DNA from: Ramlibacter sp.
GTDB taxonomy: Bacteria > Pseudomonadota > Gammaproteobacteria > Burkholderiales > Burkholderiaceae_C
Assembly (NCBI GenBank): GCA_016713005.1
Contig: JADJPY010000003.1
Coordinates: 124,001 to 188,000, forward strand
Direction of reading: 5' to 3'
Length of the DNA: 64,000 bases
The translations under genes were made by a program, and so were the position numbers. The stretch's first letter is position 1, and each line of letters begins with the position of its first letter. The notes beneath the pieces are model-generated. The model saw only the letters and a list, made by a program, of their open reading frames with translations, was not told where the DNA came from and did no database searches. Positions 34,780 to 43,905 of this stretch are shown one piece after another.

Positions 34780-36153
34780 ATGATTGCGCACAGAAACCCG
34801 ACCCGCCGAATCGGCCCTACCTTGCTTGGCGCGTGTCTCTTGGTTTGTGGCGTTCAGGCGTGGTCCCAGTCTGCGGGTGAAGTCGAGTTCTCCCGCGGTG
34901 TTGGCTTCGCGCAGACGCCCGGACAGACGCCACGCACCCTCGGCCGCGGTCTGCCACTGCGCGAGGGTGACCGACTGACAACTTCGGACGGTGCATCTGC
35001 CATCATCAAGCTGCAGGACGGGACGCGAATGACGGTACGTCCAAACTCTGAAGTCGTGTTGCAGCAGTACCAGTTCCGGGAGAACGCCTCGGACAACAGC
35101 ATGGTGATGCAGTTGCTTCGGGGCGGTCTTCGCGCTGTGACCGGATTGATCGCCAAGGGTTCACCGAGTGCCGCAAAGATCCAGACCAATACCGCCACCA
35201 TTGGCATCCGGGGCACCGACTTCGACGCGCGTATTTGCATCAAGGATTGCGGGACAGAAGCGTCCCGGGTGGCGGACAGGGCGCGCCCGAATACGGTTCA
35301 GGCCAGCGCCAAGGTGATTGCGGCGCAAGGCGAGATTTCTGCCGTGGATGCCGCCGGGCAGCGCCGGCGCCTTGTCGACGGTGGAAGTGTGTTTCCTGGC
35401 GATCTTGTCGAGACCGGCTCAGGGACCAAGGCCGTGCTGGCATTCCGTGATGAGAGCCGAATCTCTCTGGGCTCGACCACCCGTTTCCGGGTCGACAATT
35501 TTGTCTACGATGACAAGAATCCTGGCGATGGGCGCTTTCTGGTCTCGCTTCTGCGTGGCTCCGTGCGGGCCCTGACCGGCTTGATCGCCAAGTCCAACAA
35601 CCGCAACGTCGGGTTCAGTACCGCTACTGCGACCATCGGCATCCGGGGAACCGGTTTTGACATGAATTGCACTGGCGCTTGTGCAGGCGAGCCGGGCGGC
35701 TCGGACAGCGGCCTTTCACTGTTTACCTGGCTTGGCTCGATTGTGGTTACTCCAACGGGCCAAACTGCTCTGGAGCTGCTGCAGGCCGGCCAAGGACTCA
35801 TCATTACGCCAGCGGGAATTCGACCGGGCGGACAAATGCCCCTGGACGCCGATCGTCCTGACCGCGTGAATATCCCGAGTCAGTTGTTTTCCAGCAACAA
35901 TCTTTCGGAGAACGAAGAAGGTCTGTTCGTGTTTGTGCGTGATGGTCATATCGAGATAGCGACGGCCAAGGAAATCCTTCACCTCGGCAAAGGTGAAGCC
36001 GGGTACGCTGCTGATGACGGCAATACCCGTCGTCCGTCCGACATACCGCGGTTTTTGGACTTCGACAAGATTCCTCTGCCCAACAGCCGAAACCCGATGC
36101 TGACCAGCGTCCTGGGTGACTTGGGCATTCGTGCATCGAATCAGTGCCGCTGA
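34780..36153 (+). CDS. Secreted protein with two tandem FecR-like domains
   Basis: A 457-residue exported protein of unknown role. An ideal AGGAGG (34768-34773) fixes the ATG at 34780. The signal peptide (about residues 1-31, GPTLLGACLLVCGVQAWSQS) ends near a SQS/A site. Two FecR-type beta-domains follow, at about residues 40-160 and 185-310. Each has the sequence LLRG..RA.TGLIAK and NTATIGIRGTDFD or ATATIGIRGTGFD, and each is followed by a CxxxC pair (CIKDC, CTGAC) that may form a disulfide. A C-terminal domain (about 330-457) is unassigned. FecR of iron signalling has a membrane helix, which is missing here. The gene is followed, after 90 bases, by a TpsB-like transporter gene. Confidence 0.85.
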   Translation: MIAHRNPTRRIGPTLLGACLLVCGVQAWSQSAGEVEFSRGVGFAQTPGQTPRTLGRGLPLREGDRLTTSDGASAIIKLQDGTRMTVRPNSEVVLQQYQFRENASDNSMVMQLLRGGLRAVTGLIAKGSPSAAKIQTNTATIGIRGTDFDARICIKDCGTEASRVADRARPNTVQASAKVIAAQGEISAVDAAGQRRRLVDGGSVFPGDLVETGSGTKAVLAFRDESRISLGSTTRFRVDNFVYDDKNPGDGRFLVSLLRGSVRALTGLIAKSNNRNVGFSTATATIGIRGTGFDMNCTGACAGEPGGSDSGLSLFTWLGSIVVTPTGQTALELLQAGQGLIITPAGIRPGGQMPLDADRPDRVNIPSQLFSSNNLSENEEGLFVFVRDGHIEIATAKEILHLGKGEAGYAADDGNTRRPSDIPRFLDFDKIPLPNSRNPMLTSVLGDLGIRASNQCR

Positions 36154-36243
36154 GTCATATGGTCGCTATCGGGTGACAAGGTGTAGCGGCCGGTGTCAAA
36201 ATGGGCACTGGTCGGGTATCGACTGGCATTGAGGAAGCGAAAA

Positions 36244-37884
36244 ATGAAATCAGGGCCCCCCGCAGGCGTGCATCGGAAGGTTACCGGGCACGCTGTTTCA
36301 GCGGTTGCGCTGGCTGCTGCCGTTGTGGTGGCGTCTTTCCTCCCCAACCATGCGATGGCTCAGGGGACACCGGCCAAGGCTGGCCCAGGCGCCTCTTTTG
36401 CCATCAAGGGGTTCAAGGTCACTGGTGAAAACCCCCTCGGAACCGGGGAGACCACCGCCGTCCTCGCCCCCTTTCTTCGTACCGATGCAACGATTGAGAC
36501 CCTGCAGAAGGCCACCACCGCGCTGGAGGCGGCTCTGCGCGACAAAGGGCATGGCCTTCACCGTGTGGCGTTGCCGCCCCAGGAAGTCGGGGACACCGTC
36601 ACGCTGGAAATTGTCAAGTTCACGATCGGCAAGATTGCGATTACGGGTCTGACGCGGTACGACGAAGCCAATATCCGCGGGAGTTTGCCTGAACTCAAGG
36701 AGGGCACGACACCCAATTTCAAGCGGCTCGCCGTTCAGACGACCATCGCCAATGAAAGCCCTGCAAAGCAGGTCACGGTATCCCTCAAGGAGTCCGATGA
36801 ACCGGACAAAATTGATGCGACCGTCCAGGTGCGGGAGTCCAAGCCGTGGAATCTTGCGGTGACCTGGGCCAACACTGGTTCGACTGCGACGGGCCGTGAC
36901 CGGTTGACGGTGTCGGGCGGTCATTCAAATCTTTTCAACAGGGACCATCAATTCATTGGCGCTTACACCACCTCGGTGGAGCGTCCCAGCGATGTCCAGC
37001 AGATTGGCCTGTCCTACCGCATTCCCCTGTATGAATGGGGTGGCGTGCTGGGTGCGAGTTTCACCACCTCCGATGTGCTGGGCAATTTCGGCGCGTTCAG
37101 CAGCACCGGGGCCGGTCATACCCTGGGCTTCAATTACACGCACCATCTTCCTCCGGAAGGCGGTCGCCGGAGCTATCTGACGGTCGGACTCGATGACAAG
37201 GTCTTTGACGTAACCCAGATCAACGGCATTCCGGTGCCGGGACAAGTCATGCGCAGGTCGCGCCCCTTGAGCCTTGGGTACGTGGCGAAGATCGAGACCG
37301 ACACTGCGTTCTGGGGCTACAACGCCGACTTGGCGTTCAACCTGCCTGGAGGGACGGGAAACAATTTGGCGGCGTACGTGACCGAGGATCCCCGCGTCAC
37401 AACGGCACGCTGGATCGCATTGCGCGCCGGCGCCAATTACAGCGGCGCATTCGCCTCAAAGTGGACGTGGAGCCTCCGGGGTCAGTTGCAGATCAGCCCT
37501 GATGCCCTGATTTCTGGCGAGCAGTTTGGCTTGGGCGGTTCGTCATCCGTGCGTGGGGCTTCGGAGCGCCCAATTTCTGGCGACCGAGGCCTGTTCACGT
37601 CTCTGGAAGTGTCCACTCCTGAATTGATGACGGGGCTGCGTGGCATAGGGTTCCTTGACGCCGGATGGTTGAGCAACAACAACCCCAATGCGACAAACAA
37701 GCCCGCGAGTGATCGCTTGACTGGCGTTGGTTTTGGATTGCGATACTCCACCCCCGGCGGGTTTGCTGTATCCGCGGACTACGGCAGGGTATTGACAGGC
37801 AGTGTGGTGCCTCTGGCCATCAATGCCAGCGCACCCAAAAAGGGTGACGAAAAGGTTCATTTGAACGTTTCATTGCGTTTCTGA
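36244..37884 (+). CDS. Two-partner-secretion outer membrane transporter (ShlB/FhaC family)
   Basis: A 546-residue Omp85-superfamily protein. The ATG at 36244 has GAGGAA at the right distance and begins a signal peptide (cleavage near NHAMAQG). Two POTRA-like domains span about residues 35-190 (FAIKGFKVTGENPLGTGE; KIAITGLTRYDEANI), then a 16-strand-type beta-barrel to the C-terminal Phe (LNVSLRF). The L6 motif is seen as FGLGGSSSVRGASERPISGDRG. Partners of such transporters are long exoproteins with a TPS domain; none is present in the window. The FecR-domain protein just upstream is the only candidate partner. The DUF971 gene begins immediately after its stop. Confidence 0.88.
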   Translation: MKSGPPAGVHRKVTGHAVSAVALAAAVVVASFLPNHAMAQGTPAKAGPGASFAIKGFKVTGENPLGTGETTAVLAPFLRTDATIETLQKATTALEAALRDKGHGLHRVALPPQEVGDTVTLEIVKFTIGKIAITGLTRYDEANIRGSLPELKEGTTPNFKRLAVQTTIANESPAKQVTVSLKESDEPDKIDATVQVRESKPWNLAVTWANTGSTATGRDRLTVSGGHSNLFNRDHQFIGAYTTSVERPSDVQQIGLSYRIPLYEWGGVLGASFTTSDVLGNFGAFSSTGAGHTLGFNYTHHLPPEGGRRSYLTVGLDDKVFDVTQINGIPVPGQVMRRSRPLSLGYVAKIETDTAFWGYNADLAFNLPGGTGNNLAAYVTEDPRVTTARWIALRAGANYSGAFASKWTWSLRGQLQISPDALISGEQFGLGGSSSVRGASERPISGDRGLFTSLEVSTPELMTGLRGIGFLDAGWLSNNNPNATNKPASDRLTGVGFGLRYSTPGGFAVSADYGRVLTGSVVPLAINASAPKKGDEKVHLNVSLRF

Positions 37885-38316
37885 ATGGCATCGATATCCG
37901 GTCGGGACCCAGCAAAGGTGAGAAGCCCTCTGTCCCTGGTTGTTCACCAGGCGTCTCGCCTTCTGGAGATTCAATTTTCCGAGGGTGAGCATTTCAAGAT
38001 CCCGTTCGAACTGATGCGCGTCTATTCACCTTCTGCCGAAGTGCAAGGGCACGGGCCTGGTCAGGAGGTGTTGCAGACCGGCAAAAGGGATGTCCAGCTG
38101 GCTGCGCTGGAACCGGTCGGCAACTATGCCGTCCAGCCAACTTTCAGCGACGGTCACTCAAGCGGGATCTTTTCCTGGGAGTACCTTCACTTTCTGGGCT
38201 CCCGTCAGGAAGATCTCTGGGCCGACTACGAGCGTCGCCTGGCTGCTGCGTCCGCAGGGCGGGACGATCCCATGACTCTGCCGTCAACTGCGCATGGATG
38301 CGCCAGTCATCCTTGA
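37885..38316 (+). CDS. DUF971 domain protein
   Basis: A 143-residue cytoplasmic protein with the DUF971 domain (N-terminal domain of gamma-butyrobetaine hydroxylase-like proteins): LEIQFSEGEHFKIPFELMRV and YAVQPTFSDGHSSGIFSWEYL. In betaproteobacteria it often precedes ubiE. The ATG abuts the TGA of the TpsB gene. The last 20 residues are poorly conserved-looking. Its biochemical function is not known, although DUF971 is elsewhere attached to Fe-S assembly proteins. Confidence 0.88.
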   Translation: MASISGRDPAKVRSPLSLVVHQASRLLEIQFSEGEHFKIPFELMRVYSPSAEVQGHGPGQEVLQTGKRDVQLAALEPVGNYAVQPTFSDGHSSGIFSWEYLHFLGSRQEDLWADYERRLAAASAGRDDPMTLPSTAHGCASHP

Positions 38317-38359
38317 CGGTCGCTATGTGGAATGCCGACAGGCGGGTATCAAGCGGCTT

Positions 38360-38375
38360 GGCGAAAGTTTTCGCC
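38360..38375. other. Short inverted repeat before ubiE
   Basis: GGCGAAA and TTTCGCC flank two bases in the 135-base gap between the DUF971 gene and ubiE. It might be an operator. No promoter or T-run can be assigned with confidence. Confidence 0.25.
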
Positions 38376-38451
38376 TGATTCGCGACAGATTCCCTGAGTC
38401 ACGACAGGGTTGAGGGGCAAAATCCGCGCGGATGCAACTAGCATTCGGAGA

Positions 38452-39183
38452 ATGGGTAACACACATTTCGGATTTGAATCGGTTGCGGAGACCGAAAAGG
38501 CCCGTCGGGTGCGAGGGGTGTTCGACTCTGTCGCGTCAAAGTACGACCTGATGAACGACTTGATGTCCAGCGGGATGCATCGGGTCTGGAAGTCTCTGAC
38601 AGTGGCCGCGTCAGGCGTGCGTGCAGGGGATCAGGTGCTTGATATTGCCGCCGGGACGGGTGATCTCTCGCTGGCGTTTGCCCGCCGGGTGGGGCCAACG
38701 GGTCGCGTCGTGCACTCGGATATCAACGAATCCATGCTTCGGGTGGGGCGAGACCGATTGTTGGATGCCGGTTTGTTGGTGCCTTCCATCGTGTGCGATG
38801 CCGAGCATCTGCCGTTGGAATCGGACCGGTTTGACATCGTCAGTGTGGCTTTCGGCTTGCGCAACATGACACACAAAGACAGCGCGCTCGCCGAAATGAA
38901 CCGTGTGCTGAGGCCAGGTGGACGCTTGTTGGTTTTGGAGTTCTCAAAAGTGGCCCGTCCGCTCGAGCGAGCCTACGACTGGTATTCGTTCAAAGTGCTT
39001 CCTGAACTGGGTCGCTTGATCGCGGGCGACGATGCGAGCTATCGGTATCTCGCGGAATCCATCCGCATGCACCCTTCACAGGAAGAGTTGAAGCAAATGA
39101 TGCGGCGACAGGGATTTGGGCATGTGGACTACCACAATCTGACCGGTGGAATTGTGGCGCTGCACGTCGGAATTAAGTGCTGA
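38452..39183 (+). CDS. ubiE: Ubiquinone/menaquinone C-methyltransferase
   Basis: A 243-residue SAM-dependent enzyme that C-methylates 2-polyprenyl-6-methoxy-1,4-benzoquinol in ubiquinone synthesis. It matches UbiE from the start (MGNTHFGFESVAETEKARRV) through FDSVASKYDLMNDLMSSGMH, the SAM motif VLDIAAGTGDLSLAFA, VAFGLRNMT and VLEFSKVARPL, to the conserved end. The ATG at 38452 is preferred over a TTG at 38410. It heads a ubiE-Tim44-ubiJ-ubiB cluster. Confidence 0.96.
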   Translation: MGNTHFGFESVAETEKARRVRGVFDSVASKYDLMNDLMSSGMHRVWKSLTVAASGVRAGDQVLDIAAGTGDLSLAFARRVGPTGRVVHSDINESMLRVGRDRLLDAGLLVPSIVCDAEHLPLESDRFDIVSVAFGLRNMTHKDSALAEMNRVLRPGGRLLVLEFSKVARPLERAYDWYSFKVLPELGRLIAGDDASYRYLAESIRMHPSQEELKQMMRRQGFGHVDYHNLTGGIVALHVGIKC

Positions 39184-39215
39184 ACGGGCACACATTGGAC
39201 TTGAAGAGGCGATTT

Positions 39216-40208
39216 ATGAAACTGTTGGCATTTGTTCTGGTTGGCGCGATGGCTCTCTCCGCAATGGAGGTCCAGGCCAAGCGACTCGGTGGGGGCAACT
39301 CGCTGGGCAAACAATCCAACAACGTGACGCAACGCAATGCGGCTCCTCCGGCACCCGCAGCACCGGCGCAAAATGCAGCCACTCCTGCAAAGCCAGTCCC
39401 CGCGGCTGCGCAACCACCGGTGGCGACAAAGAAGCCGTGGGGCGCGATGCTTGGTGGTCTGGCTGCGGGTCTTGGCTTGGCATGGCTGGCGCACAGCTTG
39501 GGACTGGGCGAGGCATTCGGCCAGTTTTTGCTGGTCGCATTGCTGGTGCTCGTGGTAGTCATGGTCGTTGGCTTTATCCTCCGCGCGCGCGTGCCAGACC
39601 GACGTCCCGGAAGCGCATATGCCTATCAGGGTGCAAGCCCGGCGGGTGGTGCGCCATTGGCACGCCAGTACAGCGTGGACCATGTCGGGAATGACGCGTC
39701 CGCCCGGCCCTGGGAGCGCAGCAGCATGGCGTTTGACGCTGGCAAATACCCCACCCACGAAGGTGGCGCGACAGGCGTCCAAATCGGTTCGGCTTTGTCC
39801 GGTTCACAGTCCTGGGGCGTGCCCTCCGGATTTGACGTCGAGGGTTTTTTGGGTGCTGCAAAAAGGAACTTCATCACACTACAGGACGCGTGGGACCAAT
39901 CAGACATTCCGACGTTGCGCTCGATGATGACGGACGAAATGCTGGGTGAAATCCGATCCCAACTCGCCGAAAGGGAAAGTCATGCTTCCGGGGCCCATCC
40001 GAACAAGACGGACGTGGTGATGTTGGAGGCCAAACTCCTGGGCATCGAAGATCTGGGCGATGGCTACATGGCGAGTGTGGAGTTCTCGGGCATGATTCGC
40101 GAGCAGCCCTCAGCCGGCCCCAGTCCCTTCCGTGAAGTCTGGAACATGACCAAGCCAAAAGGCGGCAGCACCGGCTGGCTGGTAGGGGGAGTCCAGGCTC
40201 TGCAGTGA
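39216..40208 (+). CDS. Tim44-like domain membrane protein
   Basis: A 330-residue protein. It begins with a signal or anchor sequence (MKLLAFVLVGAMALSAMEVQAK), then an Asn/Gln/Pro/Ala-rich linker (about residues 30-80), two membrane helices (about 88-130), and a C-terminal Tim44-like domain (about 210-330, ending in MTKPKGGSTGWLVGGVQALQ). The Tim44 fold binds lipids or membranes in mitochondria. The bacterial role is not known. Here it lies between ubiE and ubiJ, which suggests it could support the membrane-associated Ubi enzymes. The start has GAGG spaced seven bases. Confidence 0.85.
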   Translation: MKLLAFVLVGAMALSAMEVQAKRLGGGNSLGKQSNNVTQRNAAPPAPAAPAQNAATPAKPVPAAAQPPVATKKPWGAMLGGLAAGLGLAWLAHSLGLGEAFGQFLLVALLVLVVVMVVGFILRARVPDRRPGSAYAYQGASPAGGAPLARQYSVDHVGNDASARPWERSSMAFDAGKYPTHEGGATGVQIGSALSGSQSWGVPSGFDVEGFLGAAKRNFITLQDAWDQSDIPTLRSMMTDEMLGEIRSQLAERESHASGAHPNKTDVVMLEAKLLGIEDLGDGYMASVEFSGMIREQPSAGPSPFREVWNMTKPKGGSTGWLVGGVQALQ

Positions 40209-40246
40209 ACTGTGGATGTGGCGTCAGGGCCTCATAATCCGGGGCC

Positions 40247-40780
40247 ATGGACGTGCAGATTCCCTTGTCGTTTTTGAGAGCCCTTTCAGACAGGATCGGG
40301 AGAGTCGTCCCGCCTCCCTGGATCGTCGAAGAGTCGCAGAGGAGCCTGGTGCTTCTGCTCAACCATGTCTTGACGCGGGAGCCTCAAGCGCTGGCAAGGC
40401 TGGCCGGACACAAAGGACGCAAGGTGCATTTGCATTGGCGCCAGTTTTCCCTTTGTCTCGCGGTGACACCGGCAGGTCTCTTTGAATTGGCACCCGAAGA
40501 CAGAGATGCCGATCTGTCGATCACTGTGCTGGAGGAAGAGCCTTGGGAACTGATCCGGGCGACGCTGCACAGTGAGAAGCCATCGGTGCGGATCGAGGGC
40601 GACGTACAGTTTGCCGCCGAAATAAACTGGCTTGCGGATCACGTTCGTTGGGACCTGGAAGAGGACCTTTCCCTCCTGGTGGGCGATGCGCCCGCGCACG
40701 CGCTCGGCCAGGCCGGGCGCGTCTTCATGGAGTCATTGCGCAAGTTTGTTGCCGCCAAACCAGGCGGTACCGCCCCATGA
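40247..40780 (+). CDS. ubiJ: Ubiquinone biosynthesis accessory factor UbiJ (SCP2 domain)
   Basis: A 177-residue cytoplasmic protein resembling UbiJ, a lipid-binding accessory factor that organises late ubiquinone synthesis. The sterol-carrier-like SCP2 region is seen in LLNHVLTREPQALARLAGHKG and SVRIEGDVQFAAEINWLADH. A helical C-terminal part follows (LGQAGRVFMESLRKFV). The gene position between ubiE and ubiB supports the assignment. Its TGA overlaps the ubiB ATG by four bases. Confidence 0.88.
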   Translation: MDVQIPLSFLRALSDRIGRVVPPPWIVEESQRSLVLLLNHVLTREPQALARLAGHKGRKVHLHWRQFSLCLAVTPAGLFELAPEDRDADLSITVLEEEPWELIRATLHSEKPSVRIEGDVQFAAEINWLADHVRWDLEEDLSLLVGDAPAHALGQAGRVFMESLRKFVAAKPGGTAP

Positions 40781-42342
40781 CGCGACTTCTGCGTGGCGCA
40801 TACATCGTTTGGGTGATCCTGCGTTACGGCCTGGATGAGTTGGTCCTTGCGAGCCTGCGCAAGCCCTGGTTGCGTGTTGTGGCGCGTATTGCATCCGTCG
40901 GGCGGAATCTGAAAGCGCCCAGGGGCCAGCGCCTTCGCGAAGCGCTGGAACAACTGGGGCCAATTTTTGTGAAATTTGGCCAGGTGCTTTCCACCCGGCG
41001 TGACTTGCTGGCGCCCGATATCGCAGACGAGTTGGCGCGCTTGCAGGACAGGGTTCCACCTTTCGACTCCGAAATAGCCATTGCATCAGTGGAACGTGCG
41101 TTTGGTCAGTCCGTCAGCGAAATCTTTGTGAGCTTCGAACGCGAGCCTGTGGCCAGTGCATCCATTGCGCAAGTGCATTTCGCAGTGCTCAAGGATCGCT
41201 CGGGCCGCCAGCGGGAGGTTGCGGTCAAGGTGTTGCGACCGGGCATGTTGCCTGCCATCGAAAAGGACTTGGCCTTGATGCGCATGATGGCGGGTTGGAT
41301 CGAAGGGTTGTCGGACGACGGAAAAAGACTGAAGCCGAGAGAGGTGGTGGCCGAGTTCGACAAATACCTGCACGATGAACTCGACCTTGTGAGGGAGGCT
41401 GCCAACGCGGCCCAGCTCCGCAGAAACATGGCTGGACTGGATCTTGTGCTGATTCCCGAAATGATCTGGGAGTATTGTCACCGCGATGTCATCGTGATGG
41501 AGCGCATGACCGGTGTACCGATCAGCCAGGTGGACCGCCTGCTCAGCGCAGGGGTCGATGTAAAAAAGCTGGCGCGAGATGGTGTGACGATTTTCTTTAC
41601 CCAGGTGTTCCGGGACGGGTTCTTCCATGCCGACATGCACCCGGGCAATATTCAGGTCAGCCTGGATCCATCCACCTTCGGACGGTATGTCTCGCTCGAT
41701 TTCGGCATCGTTGGCACTCTGACAGAGTTTGACAAGGAGTACCTGGCACAGAACTTTACGGCCTTCTTCCGACGCGACTACAAGCGGGTGGCCGAGTTGC
41801 ACATCGAGTCCGGCTGGGTCCCTTCCCAGACCCGGGTCGACGAACTCGAAGCCGCAGTGCGGGCCGTGTGTGAGCCCTACTTCGATCGGCCGCTCAAGGA
41901 GATTTCCCTTGGCATGGTTTTAATGCGCTTGTTCCAGACTTCACGCCGTTTCCATGTGGAAATCCAGCCCCAACTTGTGCTGCTGCAAAAGACGTTGCTG
42001 AACATCGAAGGTTTGGGGCGTCAACTGGATCCGGACCTTGATCTGTGGAGCACTGCCAAACCGTTCCTCGAGCGATGGATGCTCGAGCAGGTTGGACCAC
42101 AAAAACTGTTGGACGAACTAAAGGCGCAGGCACCGCGGTACGCCAAACTGCTACCCGACCTGCCGCGTCTTTTGAACGACTATCTGAAGAAGGAAACTGG
42201 TCAACAGCGCCTGGCGCTGGTCGAGTTGCTGGCCGAGCAGCGCCGCACCAACCGCCTGCTGCAAGCCATCATCTACGGTGGCATCGGTTTTGCATTGGGG
42301 TTGATCGCGATGCAAATCATTGTCAGAGTACGACTTTGGTGA
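40777..42342 (+). CDS. ubiB: Ubiquinone biosynthesis atypical kinase/ATPase
   Basis: A 521-residue ABC1/ADCK/UbiB-family protein needed for ubiquinone synthesis. The family-specific KxGQ motif is LGPIFVKFGQVLSTRRDLLAP. Other motifs are ASIAQVHFAVL (Ala-rich loop), VAVKVLRPGM, FFHADMHPGNIQVSL (catalytic loop) and LDFGIVGTL. The C-terminus has two hydrophobic helices, ending LIAMQIIVRVRLW. The ATG at 40777 overlaps ubiJ and is preferred over in-frame codons within ubiJ. Confidence 0.95.
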   Translation: MTRLLRGAYIVWVILRYGLDELVLASLRKPWLRVVARIASVGRNLKAPRGQRLREALEQLGPIFVKFGQVLSTRRDLLAPDIADELARLQDRVPPFDSEIAIASVERAFGQSVSEIFVSFEREPVASASIAQVHFAVLKDRSGRQREVAVKVLRPGMLPAIEKDLALMRMMAGWIEGLSDDGKRLKPREVVAEFDKYLHDELDLVREAANAAQLRRNMAGLDLVLIPEMIWEYCHRDVIVMERMTGVPISQVDRLLSAGVDVKKLARDGVTIFFTQVFRDGFFHADMHPGNIQVSLDPSTFGRYVSLDFGIVGTLTEFDKEYLAQNFTAFFRRDYKRVAELHIESGWVPSQTRVDELEAAVRAVCEPYFDRPLKEISLGMVLMRLFQTSRRFHVEIQPQLVLLQKTLLNIEGLGRQLDPDLDLWSTAKPFLERWMLEQVGPQKLLDELKAQAPRYAKLLPDLPRLLNDYLKKETGQQRLALVELLAEQRRTNRLLQAIIYGGIGFALGLIAMQIIVRVRLW

Positions 42343-42381
42343 TTTGTCTGCCCTAGAATCCCGGCCGAGGAGGTTGAACCT

Positions 42382-43824
42382 ATGAGCGCCCTGATCGTTT
42401 TTGTCGTGGCCTACATGGCCGTCACCATCACCATCGGCCTGGTTGCGGCCAGGCGCGTCCATTCTTCCCGCGACTACATGATTGCCGGCCGAAGCCTGCC
42501 GCTGTACATGAACGTTGCGACGGTTTTTGCGACCTGGTTCGGAGCCGAAACCGTGCTGTCCGTCTCGGCAACCTTCGCCAAAGACGGACTCTCGGGAATA
42601 CCGGGCGATCCGTTCGGTGCATCGGTCTGCCTGGTGCTGGCGGCGCTTCTCTTCGCGCGACTGTTCTACCGCATGAACCTGCTGACCATTGGTGACTTCT
42701 ACAAGCAGCGCTATGGCAAGGGCGTCGAAGTGATCACCAGCCTCGCCATCGTGGCGTCCTACTTGGGCTGGACCTCGGCGCAGATGACGGCATTGGGCCT
42801 GGTGATCTATGTGCTGTCCGGTGGCGCCCTCGCGCTCAACCACGCGATCCTGATCGGCGCCGGTATTGTGCTGGTCTACACGATTTTTGGCGGTATGTGG
42901 TCCGTGGCGTTCACGGATCTGTTCCAGACCATCGTGATTCTCGTGGGCCTGACGCTGGTGGCCATCCTGGTGGGCGACTTGGCCGGCGGCGCGACCAAGG
43001 TCATATCGCAGGCCGCTGCAGACGGCAAGCTCAACTTCTTCCCATCCGACAGCGCGGGCTGGTGGGCGATGGCTGGCGCCTTCTTCGCCTTTGCCTTCGG
43101 CTCGATTCCCCAGCAGGACGTATTCCAGCGCATGACCAGCGCCAAGGACGAGAAAACGGCAGTTCGCGGCACCGTCATCGGGGCGTTGATCTATTTCTGC
43201 TTCGCTTTCGTGCCGATTTTCATCGCCTACGCGGCACTGGTTACGGATCCGTCCCTGGGCAAGCTGTTTGCCTCCGAAGACGCGCGCGAAATTCAGCGGG
43301 TCCTGCCCGATCTGGTGCTGGGCAAGATGCCGCTGTGGGCACAGGTGATGTTCTTTGGTGCGCTGCTGTCGGCAATACTGTCCACCGCCAGCGGCGCCTT
43401 GCTGGCGCCGACGTCGTTGTTCACCGAGAACGTCCTGCGTCCGTTCGTGCCCCACATGAGCGACCGGCAGTTCCTCCTCACGCTGCGCATCATCCTCGTC
43501 ACTTTCACCGCCTGTGCGTTGTTGTTTGCGCTCAACAGCACCAGCACCATGTACCAGATGGTCCAGAACGCGTACAACGTGACGCTGGCCGGTGCTTTTG
43601 TGCCACTGGTGGCCGGGGCCTACTGGAAGCGTGCCACCACTCAAGGCGCATTGTTCTCGGCGGTAGGCGGAGTCTTGACCTGGCTGGTTGCGCAGAACGT
43701 GGCAGCAGATGCAATGGTGCCTCCCAATCTGATAGGCCTTTTCGCGTCAATCATCCTCATGTTTGCTGGCTCGCTTGCGCCTCAGGTGATCCGCAATCAG
43801 GGCCACCCCATTCCAAAAGGCTGA
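42382..43824 (+). CDS. Sodium:solute symporter (SSS family)
   Basis: A 480-residue inner membrane transporter with about 13 helices. The N-terminus (YMAVTITIGLVAARRVHSSRDYMIAGRSLP) and the segment ATWFGAETVLSVSATFAKDGL are typical of the SSS family (PutP-like). FGSIPQQDVFQRMTSAKDEKTA is another typical motif. The substrate cannot be determined. It has an ideal AGGAGG site. It stands alone after ubiB, with 39 bases between. Confidence 0.88.
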   Translation: MSALIVFVVAYMAVTITIGLVAARRVHSSRDYMIAGRSLPLYMNVATVFATWFGAETVLSVSATFAKDGLSGIPGDPFGASVCLVLAALLFARLFYRMNLLTIGDFYKQRYGKGVEVITSLAIVASYLGWTSAQMTALGLVIYVLSGGALALNHAILIGAGIVLVYTIFGGMWSVAFTDLFQTIVILVGLTLVAILVGDLAGGATKVISQAAADGKLNFFPSDSAGWWAMAGAFFAFAFGSIPQQDVFQRMTSAKDEKTAVRGTVIGALIYFCFAFVPIFIAYAALVTDPSLGKLFASEDAREIQRVLPDLVLGKMPLWAQVMFFGALLSAILSTASGALLAPTSLFTENVLRPFVPHMSDRQFLLTLRIILVTFTACALLFALNSTSTMYQMVQNAYNVTLAGAFVPLVAGAYWKRATTQGALFSAVGGVLTWLVAQNVAADAMVPPNLIGLFASIILMFAGSLAPQVIRNQGHPIPKG

Positions 43825-43867
43825 GGGGCTCTGGCCGGGGGCGTCGGTTATTGGCGCGTCGCCGCCT

Positions 43868-43873
43868 ATAATT
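43868..43873 (+). promoter_or_regulatory. -10 element upstream of the FmdB-like gene
   Basis: A perfect TATAAT lies 32 bases before the ATG at 43906. No strong -35 is visible at the standard distance. It probably drives the FmdB-like gene, the DUF502 gene and aspS. Confidence 0.5.
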
Positions 43874-43905
43874 GAAGGCTTTGCATCCCGGACCCCCCTA
43901 CTGCC

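Noticed and set aside
42151..43644. Long open frame on the minus strand opposite the sodium:solute symporter gene
   Set aside because: The product is highly polar with many Gln, Arg and His, as expected from reading a membrane-protein gene backwards.
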